In this document: positions 1-13,322 of the stretch, in pieces
Layout: each line of letters begins with the position of its first letter
How positions within the stretch are numbered: position 1 is the stretch's first letter
DNA from: Archegozetes longisetosus
Lineage: Eukaryota > Arthropoda > Arachnida > Sarcoptiformes > Trhypochthoniidae
Direction of reading: 5' to 3'
DNA length: 64,000 bases
Assembly (NCBI GenBank): GCA_018873245.2
Contig: JAEMBT020000004.1
Coordinates: 9,378,652 to 9,442,651 of the forward strand
Notes under the pieces: model-generated
What the model saw: the letters and a program-made list of their open reading frames with translations, nothing else
Databases searched by the model: none
What the model was told of the DNA's origin: nothing
Made by a program: the position numbers and the translations under genes

Positions 1-1666
1 ATATCTAAATACTCTTAGCGCTAGTTTTTCTTACAGTCTATTCGCTTGAGACCAATAATAAGAGACTAATATTAAGTTTTTTCATTAAAATTAATTACAT
101 TTTATTTGATTTATTATCTGAAGTATTTTGGAAAAAAATACAAATCTATAGTCTTTGCATTAGCTAATTAAAAAAATGATGTTTTGGGTTGTACTCATAG
201 TTATGAGATTATTATATGATCTTGTAATCTGAAACAGCCCCAAACAATAGAGCACTAATTATTACTCCAATATTTCCTACTAAACATCTACTGAACATAC
301 ATTGAAAAGAAAATTCAATTATTTCACAATGCCTTTTGGAGAATGTTAAACCCCAGAAGATGCCACTTTACCACATTAACTTCTAAGTATCACTACTTAT
401 TTTTTTTAAACTAATTTTATAAGACTTTTTAATTTTACCCTCAGTTTTGATTTTGAAATTTTAATCTGTTTGTTAACTTATCGCTGTTAATCACGCGCAA
501 GATTTGAATTGAGTTTAACTGAAGTTATTTTTAATGAGAAATCGATTAATACTAAAAACGTGAATTTATTAATATAAAGTAACACAAATGATTACAATTT
601 GCAATAACAAGTTATAAAATTAAGCATGCATTTTAATAGGTCAGCAAATAATCATTTTGTCGATGATGAATAAAACATTGAAACTAATGAAAAAATTATT
701 TCAAAGTTTGTATTACTATTTTTACCATTTTTTACATATGCTTTTTCTCCTAATCAATAATGAACTACAAAATTATTTGTATATGAGAAGCAAACTTATA
801 TTTAGCTGAAAATTTTAATATCACCTTCATTAATGTTCTAATAATAGAATTTGAATTTATCAAATTTATTATCTTTCATAACAGAATTACAGTTAAAATG
901 ATTACTTCAATAAAAACAATATTCAAATATAATATAAAGTGTTACTTAACTCCAAATTCCTAATAGATTCTGGAGAAAAGAAAAAATGATTCTAAATAAT
1001 TGAATAATAAAATGGTGCTTGTATTAAATTAAGAAAGAGATCAGAACGAAGCAACGATTTGTTGGTCTTAGAAAGCTTGTCGGCTTCATTATTTTCCTAA
1101 TTCTATAATAACTTACTAAGCATTGAGCACTTTGAGTAATAAGACCTCACGGGAAACAATCAAGTTAGTAATATCAGCCAAACAGACGAAGAGACTTAGT
1201 TTTAGAAAATAACAAATAAAATCTTAAAAACAGAAAAATCAAATCCTTAAGAAGTGTGGGTTAGAAAGCGTGCGTGAGTGTTGTGCACTTGAGAAGTCAT
1301 TGAAAATTGTAGTCGTGCTGCGATAATGTACAACACACTAATGCACTCCATTCACTACTTTGTATCTTTATTCCAACAATAACAAGGATAAATGTGAGCC
1401 ACTGCGAAACATGGCTTAATTTTATCTTTACTCAAATATTGAACTCTTATGATGTCCTTCATTAACTATTGCTATGAAATGGATTCTTTTGATAACTCGA
1501 TCGCTGCCATAGTTTCAAATTGGATTGGTTTCAGTGCAAGTTTATCAGAATTGTTGTTATCTATCTCTCGGCAAACTAATATTTGATTTTAATTCATCCT
1601 TTATCTATCACGGTATTCAATAATAAAAATGAGAACCCAAACTAAACAAAATATACTTCTAATTGG
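1..1666. other. AT-rich intergenic DNA, no gene seen
   Basis: Both strands are dense in stop codons. No splice-compatible, conserved-looking peptide and no RNA gene could be recognised. The composition is ordinary AT-rich spacer. Confidence 0.6.
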
Positions 1667-1750
1667 TTTGTTCACTCAAACAACAAATATTTTGCCCAAT
1701 CAAACATTTGCAAATTGAAACATTTTTCAAACTGTGTTTGAGTAAACAAA
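1667..1750. repeat. Imperfect inverted repeat (hairpin)
   Basis: The 16-mer TTTGTTCACTCAAACA at 1667-1682 is inverted at 1735-1750 with one mismatch (the arm reads TGTTTGAGTAAACAAA), separated by about 52 bases. It could fold as a stem-loop or be the ends of a tiny foldback element. No second copy was noticed. Confidence 0.5.
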
Positions 1751-1846
1751 TTTTAGTGAAAATCCTTAAAAATCACTTTAGCTAATCTAGATTAAGAAAA
1801 TTGCTTTTCGTATTAGTCTACTTATCGGATGAATGAATGATTGTCA

Positions 1847-1882
1847 GAATCTGGATTAGAATCTGGGGCTGAATCTGGAGCT
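1847..1882. repeat. 12-bp tandem repeat, three units
   Basis: Three consecutive 12-base units start GAATCTGG (1847, 1859, 1871) and differ in their last bases. In one + frame they read Glu-Ser-Gly-(Leu/Ala), and that frame stays open to a TAA near 1932. A TGA lies just upstream and no start codon is in frame, so this is most simply a minisatellite, with a coding exon as a weak alternative. Confidence 0.5.
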
Positions 1883-1989
1883 GAACAGTCAAACAATATT
1901 AAAGTAGGAACTGAAATGAGCGGATTCTCATAATTATTAATAAATATGACGCAAAAGCGCAGCAAAAAATCAATTTGATATGCATTGAA

Positions 1990-2010
1990 AGAAGAAGAAG
2001 AAGAAGAAGA
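1990..2010. repeat. (AGA)n microsatellite
   Basis: About seven perfect AGA/GAA triplets. A similar short run of about six units lies at 45251-45268. Confidence 0.8.
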
Positions 2011-2230
2011 TAAGATGTTAGATGATATACCAGTATTCTCTACTATAACTATTCTTGTACTCTATTTATCAAGTTAGCAAAGGTTTCTTCTACTTGTTGC
2101 ATCTTATCAGTTGTCCTGTCTCTGTCTCATACCATTCCATTATTCCTCAAGGAATTCCACTCCAGAACTACTGTCTTTCTCATGCCACACGGTTTTAGTA
2201 CTAGCGAATAGTGTTGCACTCTCGAAAACT

Positions 2231-2427
2231 TAATAATCGTTGATAGCAACCCGAAGCGATGAGTTGTCATCAGATCAGACCATAAGATATAAGGCATTGA
2301 GAAAGTTGGAGCATGTTCACTGCAGTAATGAAAGAAAATTAGAAGTTAAATTTGGTAACAAGTCGATGGTCACTCAGAAAGATTGAGGTGAGAACGGAGT
2401 TTTTGATTTTGCTATCAACGATTATTA
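2231..2427 (-). mobile_element. MITE-like element, copy 1 of a family
   Basis: A perfect 19-bp terminal inverted repeat, TAATAATCGTTGATAGCAA at 2231-2249 and its complement at 2409-2427, flanks about 159 bp. Read on the minus strand, the interior matches the elements at 12047, 38081 and 39468. The clearest shared block is a TCTTATGGTCTGAT segment followed by GGTTGCTATCAACGATTATTA at the distal end. There is no coding capacity. This is what is expected of a non-autonomous DNA transposon; the superfamily is undetermined. Confidence 0.7.
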
Positions 2428-3887
2428 TGTTTGTAAGTTTATATTTACGCCTCTTATACATAAATATGTTATCTAAGATGAAATGTAGCTGAGGCTCGAG
2501 TAAATATGCCTTTACTTTATCCTAGTATTCTTAAGGGAAAATCACAAAAAGACCTAAAAGTTGATGAATGAGTTGCTACTTGTGTTGCTTTCACTAAATC
2601 CGTGCAATTCTTGTAATTTACGAGAAGAAATCTCAATAAAGTTGTTGTGTAGACAAATGTGAAAAAATAACAATCGAATTAGATATTACTAGATCTTTAA
2701 TATTAATTTAAGTTCTAAAACAAAAATTGATCAGTACACAAACAACATCATTAATGTTGGTAAAGTCTGAACAAAACTATTTAAATTCATTTCAATTTTG
2801 TCACTCTTTGACATATTTTCCACAAAGAATTCAAATAACAAAAATGTTTCAGTAATGCAGTTCATTCCGAAGCATTATAATAAATGAACGGTCACTGTCT
2901 TGGTGTCAGCTACTCTTTTCAATTGAGTGAGTAGATTGAATGGGTTTAATGTAGATTGTAGTTAGATATGTGACACAACGCTATGCCAGTTCTCTCTTGC
3001 TTTGAAATCCTGTTGATTAAAATCAAATTGATTAATGTTCACCCGTGCCATTAGTTGAAAGAGGACCAAAGTCCATCATTAGCTAAAACTGTTTATTTGG
3101 AGCATCAAATTTAGCTTTTATTTCATTTTCATCTCTATATCATATTTCACGCGGCACTTAACTACTTAATCACTAAAACTTTAACTTATGTGATGCTAGA
3201 AGTTGTCAACTATTTTTCAACACGCATTACATTGTTTTTCTTATTATTTTTCTCAATAAATCAGAGCAGACCAACTAATTACGGCTTACAGACCAGATTT
3301 ATGGGATGAATCGCCTTCTTGGTCACCAAAAACAACTTTGAATTAGTTTCCAAAAAGAATTATCTTCTCTTTCATGAGTCTATAACTCATTTTCTGAACT
3401 AAATCCTTCGTCGGTCTACTTGTTGGCCATATATACTGTGAATAATAGGCTGTTCCACAAGATTGACAATTACTAATTCATTCAAATGAACTAATCTTTA
3501 CGGACGAGGCATGAGTTAAATTGAAATCATTAAATGAATTATTCATAAAAAGGAAGGAAAGAAAAAAAATGTTGCCAATCTTATTTCGTTTATCTTCTGG
3601 TCTTTTTTCATGGCTAACAGACTATGTGTTGAGAATTTTACGGATACTGGACTATTATTATCGGTTGCTGTTGCCAACAGTTACCTGATATATCACGTTT
3701 TTATGTACGCACATTATCTTTTCTCACTTTATAAATTTCTTATAATACCATCTCTACCAATATTCCTTACTCTAACACATTTTCCGCACTCATTACTTCA
3801 TTCATCATCTATGCACACTTTTTAATTTACACATCCTTTCTTTTTAATTTCATCATCACTATCTTTCTCTCTTTCCTTCTCTCTCCC

Positions 3888-3932
<45 letters not shown>

Positions 3933-5374
3933 ACTTCTATCTTACTTTGAGTATAAGTTTGTAGTTTATAGTCAATTATATATTTGCTTTTCTCGATCCT
4001 AGAACTTAAACTTTTGTTAAGAAAATTTCAACTGTGGATCTGTTATAACAAGTTCTCAGAGGGACAGTAAAAAGAAGACTATATAATAAGAATGATTAAA
4101 AAATAAGAAAAATTGCTTTTTACTCAAATCCAAATTTAGAATCATCTAAACATATAAACAATATTTGAAATGAAGTATTGAAAATAATTGATTTATTACG
4201 TAATCAAATCCAGAACTATTCAGTCATAAATAGTTGAAAATAAACAGTGTTTTCTAATTTGATGATTGCTTTCTTTATTTATTATTATTTAATTATCTCT
4301 TCAAACTTAAATTGCCTTTGATTTATGTTTAGGATGGCATGTTGGAGTGTCTCACAATCTAAGGTTCAAATGGTTAAAATGGGTTTCTATCTTGATCTAC
4401 AAGTTTTAAACATACAAAAGCTATTTGCCATTAACTAATTTGTGTGCATTACAAACAGAGCACAATAGCAAACTCGATCACAATTTAGTATTTTGATTAA
4501 CTTATTCTTCAAGTTTAGAATATGAAACGTGTTTCTCGGTTTCGGATCGATAGAAAAACCGCTTTATGGTTGTTTATCTTACTCTCTTTTCTTATACTTG
4601 AGCTTTTGCACAAAATCAGATGTTAGTGTTTTTCCCATGGCATCAAAAGTTAGTCTCAATAGAGAGACCCTTTGATTTTTTCTTATAAGCCAATAATGTA
4701 TTTAATTGGAACCCAATTCTTCTTATTTTCAATGGCTCACTGATTTTCAATGTCGTATGTTGGTCAGTCAGAGAGTAAGAGATAGCCATGAGGTCATTCA
4801 GTCAGGGAGAGAGAGAAAAATTGAGAGATAGTGAGTATAGTACGATGGATTGCGTTCATATTTAGAATGATTGACATTTTGTCGCATAAATATGTTCACT
4901 AAGTACAAAAGTTATTTATTGTGCACGTCGATCTCAAATAAAAGCAGTCACTGCTAGTTATTTATAGCAATTATTTGGTTTGTTTTTAAATTTCATTTCA
5001 TTGAAGTAATACTCTATGTGAAGTATATTTGTTTTATTTACTTTGACAAGAATTTTCAACTAAATCTTATGTAATGAGATGACCGTAAAAGCAAAGGTAC
5101 ATAATGAAAAGACATTTTTTATTACTTTTCTGGCACATTTTAAAAAATAGTTGAAAGAGAACACATTCCATCAAAAATTTCTATGTTATTTATAAAGTGT
5201 GAAATATGTTTATACGTGATATTTTAAATCATATTATCCCATACTTCTTTCAAGATGTGAGCGTACAGTTTTCAGCAACAATATTTTAAGTTACCATCAC
5301 TACATCCAATGTGTAATGAACTTTAAATTTACTTAAAGCTGAGGATAGCCTAGCTATGTTAGAACTGAGCATAC
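2428..5374. other. AT-rich intergenic DNA, one pyrimidine microsatellite
   Basis: No supported gene. A 71-codon hydrophobic reading frame at 3610-3825 begins in T-rich DNA beside the CT tract and has no family resemblance, so it is not annotated as a gene. The only structured feature is the CT microsatellite listed separately. Confidence 0.5.
3864..3930. repeat. Pyrimidine tract with (CT)n core
   Basis: An almost pure C/T strand; 3894-3930 is a perfect CT dinucleotide repeat of about 18 units. It is the same motif class as the repeats at 28126, 31637 and 53863, so CT/GA microsatellites are a recurrent component of this genome. Confidence 0.85.
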
Positions 5375-5448
5375 GCACAGGGCGCTACACACTAACCCAG
5401 ACGCCTAACCTAACCTAATCTATCTTAACCAAACTAACTTAACGTTGC
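5375..5448. repeat. Single arm related to the CTAACC foldback family
   Basis: A GC-containing start (GGGCGCTACAC at about 5380) is followed by CCTAACCTAACCTAATC and then TTAACCAAACTAACTTAACG. The last part resembles the arm of the inverted repeat at 43582-43620 and the foldback at 19528-19632. I read it as a solo or eroded member of the same MITE family. Confidence 0.4.
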
Positions 5449-8283
5449 AAAGTAAAGTTATCATAGAGACAATATAGAGTCGACACATCTATCTGAACTC
5501 ATTATAGCCTCAAACCTAAATTTGAGCATTTGCTTAGATATTACAAGTTTTGTATATTAACAATAAGTGGTTAAGCAGTGCGAATACTTAATAATCAATT
5601 TCCTTAATTGAAGTTGAACTTATTTTATAACTCTTTGATGATTGCATTGATTTGTTATTGAAAAGTTCAACTTTTTTATTAAAACAATATGCAAACTACT
5701 AAAATTTCTTTATTCTAAAATCAAACGCATATCAATCTTATACATGACAGGCTCTCCTGCATCCGAATATTTACGCCAAAATTCTACAGAGACTGAGAGA
5801 CAGGCGTATATATTATATATGAGTTGAAGTATCTTATAAAAATCAATTTTTAGATACTTCAAAAGATGATGGTATATGATTCGCATTCTCGGAAAATTAA
5901 TTTAAACTGTTTGCTCAACTAATTATCTCTTACATAACTTCTCTGTTATCACGAAATTATACACGAGTATGAAACTGTCTCATTAAACATATGTCACATA
6001 TAGATATTTCTTGTTGTTTTTTATTTATTACTCAAACTTTTATCACGATAATTAATAAATAATTTGATAAACTTTGTTTTAAAAAGATTCTTGATTTTAG
6101 GTCTCAAAAATGTTTGAAGAGTTTGTGTGTTTGATTTATTGTTGAATTGGTTTCTATTAAAACTTGACAGTTTAATATAGGTTTCCAACGCAATCTTAAT
6201 ATGATTTGGTTGAAAATGACCTCAAATATCTAAATTGATTATTATGTAATTATCGTTCGCCACTTGAAGTTTCAATAGAAACTTGACTAAAAATTGCTTT
6301 TAAAAAGTGTACATCTACTAAAAACTGACTTTTATATCATTTTAATGTCTGAAAAGTAGTTTTGGTTTTTAAAAAGCCTAAACCGTTGACTCACTTAAAG
6401 CATATCTAAATTTTGGTAAAAGCATGATTTCCATAGCTATTGGTGAAGTGGATTGAGTTGTAGTTGTGATTGGTAACATTAATCATGGCATAGCAGTCAC
6501 TATTCCATCATCTCGCCATTCATCACTAAATTTATTGATTGTGACACAAGTGCAATGTGTTAGCAGTGGAAGGATCGAACATAAATAATTGTCACTAAAA
6601 AAACTAATACTAGAATGCAGTAAACAATTGCATAAGATTCACGACTAATATTCATGTTTAATAGTGAAAAGTTTTTGTTGTGTGAAAGATATTAACATAA
6701 AAGAAAAATGTGAGCAAAGAAATCACTCCTATTTGAATAGTTTGTATACAAGCAAACCATTAATAATATACTATTATAATTGAAGTCACAAAAAGCTCTC
6801 AATTCTTATTAACAATGATCTATTGATTTGAAACTTTCTAAAGACTAGCCTTCAAATGCTTAGTACTTTTACATTAACTAATCAGATAGAATTGATTACT
6901 TCAAGTCTAGTAGTAATGAAAGTAAGTTGAGGCCAGTCGTAGCTATAATTAAATAATCGAAACTTTTTATTAATGTTAGTTTGTATCATAATATTTATGA
7001 AAGACTTGAGCATTTTTAGCTAAACTACTCTATAAGCTCTAACTGTGCCTAATGGAAAGTAATTGGAGTATAGAATAATCAACTCTTTATTGTATTGAAA
7101 TTGAAGAGAATCCCAAAATAAAGCAGTGATAAGGAAGTGAAAAATCATTATAATGTGTGCCTTAGAATTGCTAAGAATCTGATGTATGTTAACATTAAAG
7201 CTATAAAGCAGATGAAGCGACTTCTTAAAACGCTAATGATTTGTAGATCGAAATGATTCGCGTCGTAATTAATCTTCTTATAAGAAGGCAAAAAATGTTT
7301 ATACACAGCAAACAAGTATATAAGAAAAGATCCTATATTGGAAAAGCTCTGTTTGAAAAATGGTATAAATACCACATAATTGAAAAAAAGCATAAAATTA
7401 GCTCCAAATCTAATAACTCATAATAAATAAAATTTGTGAGAGAGAGAAAAAAATTCAGACAAATTTGAAATGAGATAAGGAAGAAATGATTTTAAGCTTT
7501 GCCTACTTTCTATATATTGATGAATGATATGATTAATTGTTTAGTCAAGCGATTCAAACATAAGAAAAGAGTTTTCTTTAATAAAACGCTTCTTTTCATT
7601 ATTTAAATGTTATGAGTTGTGAGTTAAGAAAAATCATTTTCATTCAGGAAAATATATTTCCAAAGACTGTCTCTTGTGTTGACGCGAGATTAATTTGAAT
7701 TTGTCAAAAATGCTTCAGTCAGAGGGCAATAAGTGTAGAGATGTATTGTTAGCAATTTAATTGATTGCTAGTAATTCATACCAATATCTACCACCATCTG
7801 CATAACCCTTTATTGTTTGATTGAATTATTAGATAATGTTTTTTAGGCATATTTTTCTGATCTATCAGATGAGTCTTATTTGCGATCAGATGAGTCCTAT
7901 TTCTGATGAGATTACTCTTATTTCTGATCTGAGATCACTCTTTTTATGTTATCTCGTGTAGCGTTAGAGACGTAATGAAAAATTTTTTCGGTACCCAATT
8001 TTCATCGCATGACTCCTCAAAAATAGAGAAAAAATTCTGCCTGGCTATGTAGTTTAGCATAAAAAATTCTACTAAAGAATCAGATAAGCATGACATGAAC
8101 TATTTATACAGCAATATTGAAAAGAAGTTTCAGTACATCACACAGTATTCCAATAATCAGATATGCCTTATTTCCCTTTTTATCGAGTAAACGCATTGAT
8201 CTTATAGAACAAAATCCGAATAAAAAATAAGTTTAAGGCCGAACTAAGGCTAGAACTATGCAAGACTTATTTGGCCAAAAAGA

Positions 8284-8348
8284 ATATATATATATATATT
8301 TATGTATACGCACACACACACACACAACGCACATATATACATATATAA
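8284..8348. repeat. Compound (TA)n / (CA)n microsatellite
   Basis: Runs of TA, then TATGTATACG, then a CA run, then ACATATATACATATATAA. It is alternating purine-pyrimidine throughout, with no coding content. Confidence 0.8.
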
Positions 8349-9657
8349 TTCATCGCTTCATATAGAATTCACAAACAATTTCATGAATTCATACTAAATT
8401 AGATAAATTTTGGAATATTCTAAGAAGTGATCTTCTATTTTAAGTGAATGACGTCTTATGCACTCAAATATTTAAAAGCAAAAAACACTCAAATAGTTGA
8501 TAGATTTATAAACAAACTAACTTTATTTAGATTTTTTCAATGGTTAGCAGGCAATTAAAAGAGTCATGTGTTTTATATATGAAATATTTACACTAAAAGA
8601 AAACAATTGAAGCTAAGATAAGAACTATTGTGCAATTCTAGAAAGGTTTAGTTAAAGCGATTCAGGAAGGCTACAGTTTCTGAATTCCACAATAAGACAT
8701 AGATACAGACAGGTAGAGTATAAATAGTAATAAACAGATATATATTAGTAGAGAAAGTTTGGTTAGTTTGCACGAATATGAGTAGAAGTTTTTTTTGAAT
8801 TAGTAAGTCAAGATAATTGGTATGCTTTGAAACAAATCTGTTAGCCTTCTTCTCTACTGTACTGACAACTAACTCAAGTCACACAAACTGAGTCACCATT
8901 TGCAATATAGTTTTTAGTCCAAGCGCTAAATTAATCACTTTAATTACATGATAGAAAAAGACTTCTGCACTACATTTGGGACTTTCTATCTATTCTTCAA
9001 CAAGAGAGCTCTTCGGTAGAAGAAGAGAAAGCATACAATTATTCGTGAAAATAGAGAGCAAACATTGAGAGTTAACTCGGAATGTTATTATGTCGTAACA
9101 GTTAGTGTAAGTTATAGTGAGTATTGGTAGTGAGAAGTTGGTATTTGGGTGTACGGTATGCTTGTTTTATTTTCAACGCAAATTTATACATCACTGTAAT
9201 TACAAGATGATTGCCTTACTTTACTTTAATTGCCTAAACTCTATTCAGAACAAACTTTAATGGCAACTCTGTTCCAGCCTATCGACTCATGAGACGAGCA
9301 GAAAAAGCCACAATTACTACCAGTTCCTATCGATTTTTGTCCAAATTATTTATTCTATGCATGGATAGTGTCAGTAATTATTATTATTTCTATTCAGAAG
9401 ATTATTATTAAATGTGAATATTTTGTTACTTATTCCATGTCTGGCGTAGCTTAAGTTACTAAATATCAATAATAGCAATATTTGTCACAATGAAAAACCT
9501 ATAGATTAATGTAAACAAAACACTACTGATTGCTTATGAGATTATATGTCGGGACTGTGTTTCAAATATGATTTCCACATTTGAATTACCTTTTTCTCAT
9601 TGTGTTTTCCATTAATAAATGAACAAAAGCCTTAATAGAGCATAAATATTCTGTTGG

Positions 9658-9727
9658 GTCAGTGCTATAAAGTCCTATTTGTTGTGCTATTTGAGTGAAA
9701 GATCGGACTTTATGGCATTGGGCTGAC
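9658..9727. repeat. About 70-nt hairpin
   Basis: GTCAGTGCTATAAAGTCC at 9658-9675 can pair with 9705-9727. That arm, read in reverse complement, is GTCAG, a small bulge, then the same run ending CATAAAGTCC. The loop is about 29 bases. The geometry suits either a tiny foldback element or a small-RNA precursor, and the sequence alone does not decide between them. Confidence 0.4.
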
Positions 9728-12046
9728 AATGTGGTTATTCGTGTATATGAAACATTTTGAACGGAAATTAAAAGTGGTTCACAAAATTACAAACATTTAT
9801 GCCTCAGTGCTAACGAATAAAAACTTTTCTCAATTAATACTCAGACTTTAATGAATAATTAGTTTATAATTCATAACTAATTGATTGATTAGGTTTGAAA
9901 AATTCTTCCTAAAGGTTCAAACATTAAGCTATGCATTAAACTTTTGTCATTATCTTATTTTAGATTATTTCTGTAAATTACTTTTGGGTCCACTTAAAAG
10001 TGAAACCAAATTGTTAACGAATAGGCAAAACAGTAATCATAATAAAGTAAATGATGATGAATCAAAATAAAGTTGTTATATTCGATTCAGAATATGAATG
10101 CAATCGCCTTTACTATAATTTTGACTCATAATCCATTAATTTATTACATAATTCAAGCCATTCTCAGCCAGATGTGCGAGTAAACAATACATTCTTACTA
10201 TAGAAGAAATAAATGATTCCTTCGTCTGATGAGATCATCAACAGAAATAAGCAAATTTTCACTCCTTGTAACATATAATTTCAATTTATTTTTAACTGCA
10301 ACCAAATCGACTCAATCTAAATTTCAAGTCTCTGATTTTGCTCACACTTTAGGTTAGAATCAAGTGTCCGATTTATTTGGTTGGGTATCAATCAAAATTA
10401 CTGAAATTCTCACTTTACTGGCCGATTAGTTAATTACAAAATACTTCGATGATTGCTATGATGTTATCTATTTGTAAATTACGTCTTCAAACATATAGAA
10501 AAGAGCATATCCTTCAGCAATGCGGCACTCTTCAACTAATTTACGCAAAACTATTGATGTCATTAAATTGATTTTAAGGGAGGTTTATGTAATGTACGTA
10601 AGAATGGACCCCCCTGAGCCTACACTCTCTAAGGGCCTACACTCGCTTAAAAGCACTACATCAACTCGACTACAGATAACAACTGAAAATTAAATTATCA
10701 ATTTGATGACCATATAGTTGTACTAATATTTTCTGTTTCATAGAAATATACATAAACAAAAACCAATTCTTACTATTCTTCCTATCTGTCATTTAGGCTC
10801 TAAAGCTTATTGATCAATGTTTACATTTTATTGATAGGCCGTCAAAGTTCAAAAGAATGTGTTAAGTTTATAGTTCGACAGCAAATCCTTCATGCTCTCA
10901 GACGTATTGCAGTGAAGTGGCTTTTCTGTTATTAATCCTCATAAAAAACATGCTTCAAACATCTTTAGGTAAGTCTGTCGAGGACTTTGAACTTAGAGAG
11001 TATTTGAATTTTTCGCATTTTCTAAACTAGGTTTTGTGTGTTCAAACCTTTTTCATTTCCATTGATCCGTGTTATGCAAAATGCAAAACCATAAGATATA
11101 ATTGAAAATTTTGAGTATTCAAAGCAGAAACATGTATTCAGTGTAACAATCAATTCAAAAAAAAAATTGAAAACTGATATTTTGACTGATATGAAGAATC
11201 AGTTTAAAAAAATTTAAGCAATGAAGAGGAGGATTACAATGAATAAAAATAAGAACGTTTCAGTTATTTCAAAATACTATATAGTGTTGTTGGAGAATAA
11301 CCAAATTCAATAAATCAGATCAAAGTTCAAATTAGAGTAGACTTCTAATTTTACGATGTTATTAAAATAATCATTTGCAACCCTAAACAGATAAATACAT
11401 CTTTCTTGGATATCGTGAACGTATTGGCACAGCCTAAAGCGCTCACTATGAACAGGATTTATTATAAGCGTTCATATTGAAAATTTCAACTATAAAATCA
11501 ATATTCAAAATATTAGCTCAATTATAGCTATATAAAGATTGAAGTAACAGAATTAAGCTAATTTAGGTGATGTGTAATCTTAAATCGATAGCTTTCCTGA
11601 TATTTGCGAAAGTCTCTGACGATCTCTACAAACTTACAGTAAGAAATTGACAATAGGCGAATACTGCTTTTATTGTGCACGTGTGTGTTCAACAATAAGC
11701 GAGAATTCACTATGAGCAGGTTCACTATATCCAAGATAGACTGTAATTCTTCTAATTGCATAACGATTGATTCTCATTACTATAATTATCAATTTATTCT
11801 AATTAAGCGATGATTCAATAAGTATGAAATCAGATTTTCATTAAGCACTCGTTAGAATTGTTGAGAGAACAGAATCAAACAACAATTTAAGTTAAAATTA
11901 GTCATTACAGAAAGAATCTTAATTTAATTGCAAGTCGGAGTGAAGTGCGCGATAAATATAAGAATAAGAGTCCTAATAGTTAAGAGAGTAGACAAAGAAC
12001 TAAACAGTCAATAGACATGAAAACGAAAACAAGTACATCTCAAGGC

Positions 12047-12241
12047 TTAATAATTCTCAATGGCAACAAGAAAAAAGTGTTTACTTTCTTATCCTGACTC
12101 TGATGCTGATGAATTTATTTCTAAATTTGGTCTTTAATTTGCTTTGATTACTGTATTTAATATTCTGTAATTTTGTTAATATCTTTAATCTTATGGTCTG
12201 ATGGAAAGAAATATAACTTCTGGTTGCTATCAACAATTGTA
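12047..12241 (+). mobile_element. MITE-like element, copy 2 of a family
   Basis: It starts TTAATAATTCTCAATGGCAACAAG-like and ends GGTTGCTATCAACAATTG, giving imperfect terminal inverted repeats. The interior shares with copy 3 (38081) a TTTCTAA-TTTG stretch, a TAATATTCT-TAA-TTTGTTAATAT stretch and a CTGATGGxAA block. Its orientation is opposite to copy 1. It has no coding capacity; the minus-strand open frame across it is a by-product of the repeat. Confidence 0.65.
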
Positions 12242-13245
12242 AAGTTTTAGTGTGTATCATAACCACGAGCTTATTTTCTACAGCACAACATTAAATATAA
12301 TAGCATATCATAACTTTTATATTGTCTATAATTCATGTTTATAATTGAGTAAAGTTATACTCACATCAAATAAAATGAGTTTGTGTTGTGTCGAAATAGA
12401 AAAACAAAAAATATCTAATGTTTTATGCTATACAGACTACTCATACTTAGGCTGATATACACACTATGTTCAATTAAGATATCAGTTCAAAACAGTTTCA
12501 TTAAATATATTTCGGTCTCATTTCGCAATCAATACTAGGATATTGTGAAATTCTCTTTTTCTTATCACAAATTAAAGTTCGAATAACAATATTTTTAAAA
12601 TCATATCACTTTCAATCTCTATAAAACTATTTTTGACGCGCAAATTCAGCTCGCAATAAGTCTATTAAGTTTTCAGGTAAAATATGGGTAACCTAGTTGT
12701 CGATTAGCTAAATGTCAGTATAGATCTTGCCTTACCGTTTTCTTTATGAAATGAGGAGCCGTTAGCCTCTCATTTGTCTCAGATAGTAAACAGAGTGATA
12801 GTCACCCAAAATGGGAACTTCTATTTATTTGAAGTCAAGTCAGTTAAGGTATCACATCAATGAATAGAGTAGATTAACTCAACTTCAATTGAGAATGAAT
12901 ACAGCAGTTAAGAGAGTCAGTATGAGGCAGAAAGTCAGCTAAAAGAGAGCGGTTTATGGAATCTGATCAAGTTTTTGTTTGGGATTGTTTTGCTTCTATT
13001 TAAATCTATCCTGCATTCAAATATCACGCAAACCAAAATGCGTTTGCGCTACCCTATCAGCAAGTGTTTTCTGGCCAAATATGGTCAAACAGATCATGAA
13101 TAAAATTAGAGACTCCTCTACTTTATCGCCAATTATTCTAAAAAGAAAAGAAAACATGTCCTTTAATGAAAATTCGGGTTAATCCATTTATCCTTCGTTC
13201 GTTATTTTTCTTTGCTATTAGCCCAAATGAAAACCAAAGCAAATC

Positions 13246-13322
13246 ATATGATCGTAGGATAAAGAATAAGAAAGACTAAACTTTAGTCTTTCCATATCTT
13301 ATTCTATGCTTGTTGATCATAT
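13246..13322. repeat. 77-nt long-arm hairpin
   Basis: ATATGATC (13246-13253) pairs with GATCATAT (13315-13322). GAATAAG (13264-13270) pairs with CTTATTC (13298-13304). AAAGACTAAA (13271-13280) pairs with TTTAGTCTTT (13282-13291). Together these make one imperfect stem almost without a loop, with a 6-base bulge on the 3' arm. It could be a foldback relic; a small-RNA precursor is possible but the tight loop argues against it. Confidence 0.5.

Larger units (their letters stand above)
5449..12046. other. AT-rich intergenic DNA, simple repeats only
   Basis: No supported gene. Minor structure includes a degenerate tandem repeat at about 7860-7940 built on TCAGATGAGTC-TATTTC units, a mixed TA/CA microsatellite at 8284-8348, a hairpin at 9658-9727, and two copies of GCCTACACTC 17 bp apart at 10618 and 10635. 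The remaining open frames are short, AT-rich and unremarkable. Confidence 0.5.

Noticed and set aside
1847..1932. Coding exon with Glu-Ser-Gly repeats
   Set aside because: Explained by a 12-bp tandem repeat; stop codon directly upstream and no start or neighbouring exon.
3610..3825. 71-codon frame as a membrane protein gene
   Set aside because: Hydrophobicity follows from T-rich DNA next to a CT tract; no signal, homology or splice context.
5404..5420. CCTAA repeats as a telomere (TTAGG) tract
   Set aside because: Only three units, continuing into a sequence shared with the CTAACC foldback family; a single GGTTAGGTTA piece at 19602 has the same explanation.
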